This document shows, in pieces, positions 1 to 6,086 of a DNA stretch of 8,181 bases; within the stretch, counting starts at the first letter, position 1, and the number at the start of each line of letters is the position of its first letter. Below the pieces are notes generated by a model. The model was not told the DNA's origin and ran no database searches. It worked only from the letters and a program-made list of their open reading frames with translations. A program made the position numbers and the translations under genes. The stretch is from contig JBQTJH010000194.1 of NCBI GenBank assembly GCA_052387335.1, positions 1-8,181 of the forward strand, in the 5' to 3' direction. The stretch is from Panacagrimonas sp052387335. Lineage in GTDB: Bacteria; Pseudomonadota; Gammaproteobacteria; Nevskiales; Nevskiaceae.

Positions 1-1203
<1,203 letters not shown>

Positions 1204-1209
1204 GTGCGA

Positions 1210-1213
1210 CTCC
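1210..1213 (-). promoter_or_regulatory. Ribosome binding site of thiC
   Basis: GGAG on the minus strand, six bases before the ATG at 1203-1201. It lies about 40 bases downstream of the end of the TPP aptamer, so it could be the element sequestered when TPP binds. I did not find an obvious anti-Shine-Dalgarno partner. Confidence 0.65.
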
Positions 1214-1236
1214 AGAGGCCACGAACGCACGACGAC

Positions 1237-1250
1237 GACGCTTGCGCGTC
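1237..1250 (-). other. GNRA-capped hairpin between the TPP aptamer and thiC
   Basis: On the minus strand the sequence reads GACGC-GCAA-GCGTC: a perfect five-pair stem closed by a GCAA (GNRA-type) tetraloop, starting two bases after the aptamer P1 3' strand. No U-tract follows (the next bases are GTCGTCGTGC), so it is not a normal intrinsic terminator. It may be part of the riboswitch expression platform, for example a switch between the aptamer and the RBS or a site affecting Rho access. Its function is inferred only from position. Confidence 0.4.
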
Positions 1251-1251
1251 A

Positions 1252-1354
1252 CCAGCCTTCCGTTCGCCGGCTAGATCCCCGATGCGGGGCGGCTACGTTC
1301 CAAGGGTCTGTTCTCAGCCTTCGCAGGTTCTATTGCAAAGGCACCCCCGGCTAG
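1252..1354 (-). ncRNA. TPP riboswitch (THI-box) aptamer upstream of thiC, with atypical P4/P5
   Basis: This element binds thiamine pyrophosphate and represses thiC. Minus-strand features: P1 is CTAGCC (1354-1349) with GGCTGG (1257-1252). P2 is GGGT with ACCC (1307-1304). P3 is GCCTTTGC (1342-1335) with GCGAAGGC (1324-1317). The hallmark CTGAGA sits at 1317-1312, directly after P3 as expected. The 3' half keeps GAAC, GATC and a GCGAA...GGAAGG tail but departs from the family. Canonical aptamers have about 24 bases (CTGATC, P5 hairpin, GCGNAG) between GAAC and GGAA. Here there are about 35, including an extra perfect hairpin CCCCG-CAT-CGGGG (1289-1277), and the usual P5 stem-loop after GATC is collapsed. 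Identity as a TPP aptamer is secure from P1-P3, CTGAGA and the thiC context. Ligand binding is less certain. Confidence 0.85.
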
Positions 1355-1361
1355 GGCGGGC

Positions 1362-1390
1362 ACATTAGGGACTCGCCGCCCGCGCGGCAA
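1362..1390 (-). promoter_or_regulatory. Candidate sigma-70 promoter for the thiC leader
   Basis: On the minus strand TTGCCG (1390-1385, four of six matches to TTGACA) is followed by a 17-base spacer and TAATGT (1367-1362, three of six matches to TATAAT). Transcription would start near 1355, right at the 5' edge of aptamer P1, which is where it should start. The -10 match is weak, so position and spacing carry most of the support. Confidence 0.45.
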
Positions 1391-1391
1391 G
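1372..1391 (-). terminator. GC-rich hairpin after the amtB pair, overlapping the thiC -35 (weak terminator candidate)
   Basis: The minus strand reads CTTGCCGC-GCGG-GCGGCGAG: an eight-pair stem with one G-U pair and a four-base loop, 21 bases after the stop of the small gene. It is followed by TCCCTAATG rather than a run of T, so intrinsic termination would be weak at best. It overlaps the predicted -35 of the thiC promoter. Confidence 0.3.
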
Positions 1392-1412
1392 CGAGGTCAG
1401 GCGAGGCCCTCT

Positions 1413-1766
1413 TCAACGCAGAGAGCGCACGTAGCGATTCGCGGGAGCAGGCTCCGGCGCGGGTTCCGGAACGGCCGCCGGTGCAGGCGCGGCCGTATTG
1501 GACTGGCGTGAGGACGGCATGGACGCGGGCGCCGCGGGCTTGGATGTGGTGCGCACACCCGCCATCAGTTCGGCGTAGCGCACAGCATAGTGCTGGACTT
1601 CCGGGTCGGGGCTGGCACGGGCCAGGTCCAGCACCTCACGCGCGTACTTGTCGTCGCGCGTCATCCACATAACGTCGATGGCGCGACCGCCGCCGCGGCG
1701 CAGGCGCGTGTAGAGATGGGCCGCGACGGCGAATTTTTCGCGCTGAAGCTCGTCGTCTCGAATCAT
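1413..1766 (-). CDS. Small uncharacterised protein downstream of amtB, with Pro/Ala-rich tail
   Basis: This 117-residue protein has no function I can assign. The N-terminal part (about residues 1-70) looks like a compact helical domain, starting MIRDDELQREKFAVAAHLYT and continuing through RLRRGGGRAIDVMWM, DDKYAREVLDLARA and HYAVRYAELMAG. The C-terminal part (about residues 75-112) is low-complexity and rich in Ala, Pro, Ser and Glu, ending in a basic NRYVRSLR. There is no signal peptide or membrane helix. I chose the ATG at 1766-1764 because AGGA lies nine bases upstream. An in-frame TTG at 1793 overlaps the amtB stop but lacks a good RBS. It follows amtB by 23 bases on the same strand, so the two are probably cotranscribed, which suggests but does not show a link to ammonium uptake. 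The N-terminal core reminds me of short conserved hypothetical proteins of proteobacteria; I could not verify this. Confidence 0.75.
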   Translation of the reverse strand: MIRDDELQREKFAVAAHLYTRLRRGGGRAIDVMWMTRDDKYAREVLDLARASPDPEVQHYAVRYAELMAGVRTTSKPAAPASMPSSRQSNTAAPAPAAVPEPAPEPAPANRYVRSLR

Positions 1767-1775
1767 GCTGATGTT

Positions 1776-1779
1776 TCCT
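1776..1779 (-). promoter_or_regulatory. Ribosome binding site deciding the start of the small gene after amtB
   Basis: AGGA on the minus strand, nine bases before the ATG at 1766-1764. It favours this ATG over the upstream in-frame TTG at 1793-1791. Confidence 0.5.
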
Positions 1780-1789
1780 GCGAGCGCTA

Positions 1790-3115
1790 TCAATCGATCC
1801 TCTCACCGTGCAGTGCCAGATCCAGACCCACCTGTTCCTGCTCGGGTGACGCACGCAGGCCGATGGTGAAACGAAGAATCAGCAGAATCAGCAGCGATAC
1901 CGCGGCGCTGTAGCCGAGCACCGCGAACGCGGCGATGGCCTGCGCGGCCGGATTGCCTTCAACCCCGCCGATCTGGCGCGAGGCCAGCACGCCGGTCAGC
2001 AGGGCGCCGACCAGACCGCCGATGCCTTGGATGCCGAAAACGTCGAGCGAATCGTCGGCGCGCAGCAGGCGCTTGAGGCCGGTAGCGCCCCAGTAGCAGG
2101 CGACGCCAGAGACCATGCCGATGATGAAGGCGCCGCTGACGTCGACGAAGCCTGAGGCAGGGGTCACGGCCACCAGGCCTGCCACGGCGCCGGAACAGGC
2201 GCCCAGCAGTGAGGCACGCTTGCGCAGCAGGTATTCCGAAAACATCCAGGTCAGCGAGGCCACCGCGGCGGCGACCTGTGTCACCAGCATGGCCATACCA
2301 GCGCGACCATCGGCGGCCACCGCCGACCCGGCGTTGAAGCCAAACCAGCCGACCCACAGCAGCGACGCACCCAGCAGGGTGAAGCTCAGGTTGTAGGGGA
2401 TGAAGGGCTCGTGGCCGTAGCCCTGACGCGGCCCCAGCATCCAGGCGCACATCAGGCCGGCGGCACCGGCGTTGATATGCACCACGGTACCGCCCGCGAA
2501 ATCCAGCGCGCCCAGTCCGGCCAACCAGCCACCCGATTCCCAGACGCCGTGCGCGACCGGTGCGTATACCAGCAGGGACCACAGCGCGACGAACCACATC
2601 ATGGCGCCAAACTTCATGCGCTCGGCGAACGCGCCGGTGATCAGCGCCGGCGTGATGATGGCGAAGGTCAACTGGAACATGACGAACACCGACTCGGGAA
2701 TGGTCGGCGCCAGGTGGCTCACCGTGAGCATGGCGGCCTCCTTGTCGAAGCTCAGGCCGTTGAGCATCAGCCGGTCCAGTGACCCGATAAAGGGCGAGCC
2801 CGGCGTGAACGCCAGGCTGTAGCCCACGGCGACCCACAGCACGGTCACCAGCCCGACGATGGCAAAACTCTGCAGCGCGGTGCCCAGCACATTCTTCTTG
2901 CGCACCATGCTGGCGTAGAACAGCGCCAGCCCCGGTACCGTCATCAGCAGCACCAAGGCCGTCGAGACCAGCATCCAGGCGGTATCGCCGCTGCTGATCT
3001 GCGAACTGGGTACCAGCTGCGGGCCCGCGCCCACGGCCAAGCCCGGAGCGGCCGCCAACGCGGCCCAAGCCGCGATCAACCACCCCATACTGCGATGCCT
3101 GCTGCCGATCCTCAT
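1790..3115 (-). CDS. amtB: Ammonium channel of the Amt/AmtB family, with His-to-Gln change in the twin-His pore
   Basis: An inner-membrane trimeric channel conducting ammonium/ammonia. The 441-residue product starts MRIGSRHRSMGW and has a Sec signal peptide (about 1-30, ending AVGA), as in E. coli AmtB, then about eleven membrane helices. Conserved features (441 numbering): the Phe gate in MFQLTF (F147, F151), AERMKF, W192 in HGVW, D205 in GALDFAGGTVVHINAG, pore H213, F260 and S264 in WFGFNAGS, and the C-terminal tail GLDLALHGE that contacts GlnK in homologues. In the DVFGxxG motif the second pore histidine (E. coli H318) is glutamine (Q363, codon CAA at 2029-2027). I chose M at 3115 over the in-frame ATG at 3145 because GGGGGA precedes it and the signal peptide then has normal length. 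No glnK is in the window. A sigma-54-like promoter lies upstream. Confidence 0.95.
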   Translation of the reverse strand: MRIGSRHRSMGWLIAAWAALAAAPGLAVGAGPQLVPSSQISSGDTAWMLVSTALVLLMTVPGLALFYASMVRKKNVLGTALQSFAIVGLVTVLWVAVGYSLAFTPGSPFIGSLDRLMLNGLSFDKEAAMLTVSHLAPTIPESVFVMFQLTFAIITPALITGAFAERMKFGAMMWFVALWSLLVYAPVAHGVWESGGWLAGLGALDFAGGTVVHINAGAAGLMCAWMLGPRQGYGHEPFIPYNLSFTLLGASLLWVGWFGFNAGSAVAADGRAGMAMLVTQVAAAVASLTWMFSEYLLRKRASLLGACSGAVAGLVAVTPASGFVDVSGAFIIGMVSGVACYWGATGLKRLLRADDSLDVFGIQGIGGLVGALLTGVLASRQIGGVEGNPAAQAIAAFAVLGYSAAVSLLILLILRFTIGLRASPEQEQVGLDLALHGERID

Positions 3116-3119
3116 CGTT

Positions 3120-3124
3120 CCCCC
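3120..3124 (-). promoter_or_regulatory. Purine-rich ribosome binding site of amtB
   Basis: GGGGG followed by A, about four bases before the ATG at 3115-3113 on the minus strand. The alternative ATG at 3145 has no purine-rich stretch in front of it. The spacing is short, so the match is modest. Confidence 0.4.
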
Positions 3125-3180
3125 GAATGAACGTTTTTGGGGCATTGCTTAGGACAACTTGTCGCCCCACAGGGCTTGAA

Positions 3181-3195
3181 GCACATTGGATGCCA
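3181..3195 (-). promoter_or_regulatory. Sigma-54 (RpoN) promoter candidate for amtB
   Basis: The minus strand reads TGGCAT-CCAAT-GTGC (3195-3181), against the RpoN consensus TGGCAC-N5-TTGC. The invariant GG and GC dinucleotides are present with the exact ten-base separation. The predicted start, near 3169, leaves a leader of about 54 bases to the amtB ATG at 3115. Nitrogen-regulated amt genes are classically NtrC/RpoN-dependent, which adds support. I saw no clear NtrC site (TGCACC-N5-GGTGCA type) nearby. Confidence 0.65.
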
Positions 3196-3201
3196 TCGTG
3201 A

Positions 3202-3276
3202 TCAAACCGGGCCTGTCGTGGCGGTGATCGCACGATCAGCATTCGTCACCCGCCCATCCGAACTTGTCCGCCGCAT
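3202..3276 (-). CDS. Possible 24-residue ORF with a perfect Shine-Dalgarno, upstream of amtB
   Basis: On the minus strand AGGAGG (3289-3284) stands seven bases before an ATG (3276-3274). That ATG opens a 24-codon frame beginning MRRTSSDGRVTNADR and ending GPV-TGA. It is hydrophilic, with no signal peptide or motif I recognise. It ends just upstream of the sigma-54 motif and is not in frame with amtB. Its start codon overlaps the opposite-strand ATG chosen for the protease. It could be a leader peptide on a longer amtB transcript or a chance motif; expression is unproven. Confidence 0.25.
   Translation of the reverse strand: MRRTSSDGRVTNADRAITATTGPV
3225..3238. promoter_or_regulatory. Perfect 14-base inverted repeat in the amtB/protease divergent region
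   Basis: TGATCG-CA-CGATCA: two perfect six-base arms around a two-base centre, about 30 bases upstream of the sigma-54 motif and about 37 bases before the protease ATG. A related piece, ATCGTGATCA, lies at 3195-3204. Its size and place suit a dimeric regulator binding site for either divergent gene. The regulator is unknown. Confidence 0.35.
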
Positions 3277-4426
3277 GTCGATACCTCCTCTTCAAGGCTT
3301 CCCCCGATCCCGGTCTCGCCAGCGCGGCTGGATGTTTCCGGTGCTGGTCCTCGGCTTTCTGGTGGGGGCCGCGTTTTACTGGCTGGGCCGCGAAAGCCAG
3401 ACACCTACGGCCGCGCCCGCTGCCGAACCGCGACCGGTGGTTGCGCGCAGCGATCTGGGCGCGTTTGAACGCAACAACATCGAGGTGTTTCAGGCGGTGT
3501 CGCCCTCGGTGGTGCACATCACCACTGTCGACCGCGCCACCAGCCTGTTCTCGCGCCGGGTCACCGAGCTACCGCGCGGCACCGGCAGCGGCTTCATCTG
3601 GGACGAGCGCGGCCACGTGGTCACCAATTTTCATGTCATCCAGGGCAGCGACGGCGCGCGCGTCACCCTGGCCGACCAGAGCAGCTATACGGCCGAACTG
3701 GTCGGCGTGTTTCCGGACCGTGATCTGGCGGTGCTGCGCATCGCGGTGGACAACAAGCCGCTGCAACCGATCATGGTCGGGCGCAGCGCCGATCTGCAGG
3801 TAGGGCAGGCGGTCTACGCCATCGGCAATCCGTTCGGGCTGGATCAGACCCTGACCACCGGCATCGTCAGCGCCATCGACCGCGAAATTGAATCGGTGAC
3901 ACGGCGACCGATCCGCGGCGTGATCCAGACCGACGCGGCGATCAACCCTGGCAATTCCGGCGGGCCGCTGATCGATTCTGCCGGGCGCCTGATTGGCGTG
4001 AACACCGCCATCTACAGCCCCAGCGGCGGCAGCGCCGGCATCGGCTTCGCCATTCCGGTGGACGAGGTCAATCGCATCGTGCCGAGGCTGATTCGCGACG
4101 GCCGCGTGATCCGGCCCACGCTCGGTCTATCGGCGGCACCGGCGGAGTTCAACCAGGCCCTGGGCCTGGACGCCGGACTGGCCGTGGTTGGGCTGGAGCC
4201 CGGTGGTCCGGCCGACCTCGCCGGCTTGAAGCCTTTCGAGCGCGACCGCAGCGGTGCCATCGTCGTGGGTGATCTGATCGTGGCGCTTAACGATCGTCCC
4301 GTGCGCCGCTTTGACGATTTGCTGGATCAGCTGGAACAGCATCAGCCGGGCGATCGCGTGAGCCTCAGCATCAAGCGCGGCAGCAAACTGCGCGAAGTGG
4401 ACGTGGTCCTGGGCGCGCCTGAATAA
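3275..4426 (+). CDS. Membrane-anchored HtrA/Deg-family serine protease with one PDZ domain
   Basis: A 383-residue protease, probably anchored in the inner membrane with its catalytic part in the periplasm. In order: a basic N-terminus (RSRSRQRGW), one membrane helix at about 20-38 (MFPVLVLGFLVGAAFYWLG), a linker rich in Pro/Ala, a trypsin-like domain at about 65-275, and a PDZ domain at about 282-381. The catalytic triad is visible: H120 in TNFHVI, D150 in DRDLAVL, S228 in INPGNSGGPL. Length and plan resemble DegS/AlgW, but the loop segments (EVPRGTGSGFIW-like start, SADLQVGQAVYAIGNPFGLD, AIYSPSGGSAGIGF, the RDRSGAIVVGD PDZ insert) look closer to chloroplast DEG1. Such bacterial proteins are often labelled '2-alkenal reductase', a doubtful name. 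The start at 3275 gives a normal basic-then-hydrophobic N-terminus but lacks a Shine-Dalgarno. The frame is open upstream to an ATG at 3137, and an ATG at 3332 would lose the basic residues. Confidence 0.9.
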   Translation: MSIPPLQGFPRSRSRQRGWMFPVLVLGFLVGAAFYWLGRESQTPTAAPAAEPRPVVARSDLGAFERNNIEVFQAVSPSVVHITTVDRATSLFSRRVTELPRGTGSGFIWDERGHVVTNFHVIQGSDGARVTLADQSSYTAELVGVFPDRDLAVLRIAVDNKPLQPIMVGRSADLQVGQAVYAIGNPFGLDQTLTTGIVSAIDREIESVTRRPIRGVIQTDAAINPGNSGGPLIDSAGRLIGVNTAIYSPSGGSAGIGFAIPVDEVNRIVPRLIRDGRVIRPTLGLSAAPAEFNQALGLDAGLAVVGLEPGGPADLAGLKPFERDRSGAIVVGDLIVALNDRPVRRFDDLLDQLEQHQPGDRVSLSIKRGSKLREVDVVLGAPE

Positions 4427-4438
4427 AAACGGACGTGT

Positions 4439-5644
4439 CTAGGACCCGGTTTCGGCCGGGTGTTCTAGCAGCGATATCGGTTCGGCCGGGCGTGCTGCGC
4501 TGCTGCGCGTGCGCACCAACCGTCGCCGCTTCAGATACAGCATCCAGCCAGTGATCGCGAACAGCGGCATTGCCAGGCTCGCTACCATCATCACCAGTGT
4601 GCCGAACAGACCGAAGTAGCTGCCCTTGTGCAGCACGAACATGCTGCTGGTGAGTTTCTGGCCCGCGGGCTTGTCGTCGTAGCGCTCGTGCATCGCGACC
4701 GTGCCGTCTGCAAGGTGCAGCGTGATGCGATTGCTGGCGCGCTCGTGCGCGGGGTCGGCATCAAGGTAGTTGATGAGTAGCGGCTGATCCGCCGCCGGCA
4801 GGTTGAAGCTCGCGCTCGAAAACCCGGTCTGCGCGGTCTGGCGCAGGAACACCGTCCAGGCGGTCGCGAGCACTTCGTTGGCGGCGGCGGGCGCGTCGGG
4901 CGCGCGCATTGCCGGACGCTGCATGGGCTTGGAGCCGGCGAGCGAGTTGAGGCCGTCGCGATACCAGTCGTAAGACCACCACAGTCCGGTCAATGCCACC
5001 AGCAAGGTCGGCAGCAACAGCCAGGTAGCGACGACCTCGTGCAGGCTTTTCAGGAAGGGCCTGCTACGCAGGCGCCAACGCACCGAGAACCAGGCGTCGA
5101 TATTTCTCCAGCGCCGCGGCCAGCGCAGATAAAGGCCGGACGCGGCCAGCACCAACAGGATCAGGGTGCTTGCGCCGGTGATCGCCTTGCCGCTGTCACC
5201 GGCTGCGAGCCGTCGGTGAACGTCCTCGAAGAAGTGCAGCGCGTCGTGTCCGCGCAGCGCATCCTCACTGCCCAGCAGCGCGCCGGTGTAGGGATCGGCG
5301 AAGAACACATCCATGCGCGGACGTGCATTGGATTGTGCCGATGCGCCCTCGCGCGGCTTGGAAAAAAAGCCGACCCGCGCAGCGCGGCCGGGAACGTTCG
5401 ACACGCTGAGGGTACCGACGCGCCGATCCGGACTTTCCGCCGCCAGACGCTCCAGCAATTGCGGCGGCGTCAGCATGGCCTGCTCGCGTGCCGGCACTGA
5501 CATGAGCGCTGGGTTGAGCGCGCGCAGTAGTTCGTTCTCGAACGACAGCATCGCCCCGGTCACGCCCATCACGGCCAGGACCAGGCCCGCACTGATGCCG
5601 AGTAGCCAATGCGACTGAAACAACACCCACTTGAGAGCCTTCAT
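4439..5644 (-). CDS. PepSY-associated four-helix membrane protein, likely ferric-siderophore reductase type
   Basis: A 401-residue inner-membrane protein of the PepSY_TM family (FoxB/PiuB-like class). Members are linked to reduction of iron released from siderophores in the periplasm. Helices: about 10-34 (LFQSHWLLGISAGLVLAVMGVTG), 155-175, 205-225 (WLLLPTLLVALTGLWW) and 345-372. Between helices 1 and 2 lies a PepSY-like periplasmic region containing VFFADPYTGALLG, and a second one lies between helices 3 and 4. Histidines next to membrane segments, candidate haem ligands, are H12, H143 (EDVHRRL), H202 (SLHEVVATW) and H339 (LHKGSYFG). It starts six bases after the exbD stop with only a weak RBS, so translation is probably coupled. 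It is the last gene of the iron operon. It lacks the flavin reductase domain found fused in some relatives, so the electron donor is unknown. Confidence 0.85.
   Translation of the reverse strand: MKALKWVLFQSHWLLGISAGLVLAVMGVTGAMLSFENELLRALNPALMSVPAREQAMLTPPQLLERLAAESPDRRVGTLSVSNVPGRAARVGFFSKPREGASAQSNARPRMDVFFADPYTGALLGSEDALRGHDALHFFEDVHRRLAAGDSGKAITGASTLILLVLAASGLYLRWPRRWRNIDAWFSVRWRLRSRPFLKSLHEVVATWLLLPTLLVALTGLWWSYDWYRDGLNSLAGSKPMQRPAMRAPDAPAAANEVLATAWTVFLRQTAQTGFSSASFNLPAADQPLLINYLDADPAHERASNRITLHLADGTVAMHERYDDKPAGQKLTSSMFVLHKGSYFGLFGTLVMMVASLAMPLFAITGWMLYLKRRRLVRTRSSAARPAEPISLLEHPAETGS
4444..4461. terminator. Stem-loop at the convergent gene junction (weak terminator candidate)
   Basis: ACCCGG-TTTCGG-CCGGGT forms a perfect six-pair stem with a six-base loop, 18 bases after the protease stop and inside the last codons of the opposite membrane-protein gene. 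On the plus strand only TGTTCT follows, and on the minus strand the T-run (TTTTTATT) is some 20 bases away. It may help end both converging transcripts, but it is not a classic intrinsic terminator. Confidence 0.3.
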
Positions 5645-5650
5645 ACCGGA

Positions 5651-6073
5651 TCAGCGTTGTGTATTGGGGTCGGTGACGAAGCCGATCTTGCTCAGCCCGG
5701 TTCGCGCGGCCTCGCTCATGACTTCGGCGATGGGATCAAAGCGGGCGTTGCGATCAGCGTGAATATGGATTTCAGGGTGAACCGGCAAGGCGCTGGCCGC
5801 ACGCATGCGCTGTGCTAGAAGCGCCGAATCCACCACCTCACCGTTCCAGTACACCGTGCCGCTGCCGTCGATGGCCAGCTGCACGTTTTCCACTTTCTGG
5901 ATATTGGCGGTGCTTTCGGCCTTGGGTAGATCGATCTTGACCGCATGCGTCAGCAGCGGTGCGGTGATGATGAAGATCACCAGCAGCACCAGCATGATGT
6001 CGACCAGCGGGATCACGTTGATCTCCGACATGGGCGCGGAATTGGAACTGGAGTTAAAGCTGCCGAAGGCCAT
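5651..6073 (-). CDS. exbD: Biopolymer transport protein ExbD
   Basis: ExbD is the single-helix partner of ExbB in the proton-driven motor that energises TonB. The 140-residue product has a short cytoplasmic N-terminus (MAFGSFNSSSNSAPMSEINV), one membrane helix at about 18-42 (IPLVDIMLVLLVIFIITAP) carrying the essential aspartate D25, and a periplasmic domain with KIDLPKAES, IDGSGTVYWNGE, IHIHADRNARFDPIAEVM and IGFVTDPN. Length matches the family (about 130-145 residues). It starts 11 bases after the exbB stop, with a strong GAGGAG that overlaps that stop codon. Only one exbD is present, whereas some xanthomonads have two in tandem. Confidence 0.96.
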   Translation of the reverse strand: MAFGSFNSSSNSAPMSEINVIPLVDIMLVLLVIFIITAPLLTHAVKIDLPKAESTANIQKVENVQLAIDGSGTVYWNGEVVDSALLAQRMRAASALPVHPEIHIHADRNARFDPIAEVMSEAARTGLSKIGFVTDPNTQR

Positions 6074-6080
6074 GGTTGTG

Positions 6081-6086
6081 CTCCTC
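6081..6086 (-). promoter_or_regulatory. Strong ribosome binding site of exbD overlapping the exbB stop
   Basis: GAGGAG on the minus strand, seven bases before the ATG at 6073-6071, sharing bases with the exbB TGA (6087-6085). It is the best Shine-Dalgarno in the iron operon and may set a higher ExbD level. Confidence 0.6.

Noticed and set aside
1231..1240. GAC trinucleotide run in the thiC leader
   Set aside because: Only three units; too short to call a repeat tract and partly explained by the adjacent hairpin.
1959..3242. 427-codon minus-strand ORF in another frame over amtB
   Set aside because: Frame-shifted copy of amtB rich in Arg and Gly, without domains; the overlapping AmtB frame has all family motifs.
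3137..3274. N-terminal extension of the protease to the ATG at 3137
   Set aside because: The 46 extra residues lack similarity to the family, cross the amtB promoter region, and would bury the basic-plus-hydrophobic anchor inside the protein.
3259..3296. Possible sigma-E promoter (GAACTT) for the protease
   Set aside because: The -35-like GAACTT has no -10-like TCNAA at 16-17 bases and lies across the chosen start codon.
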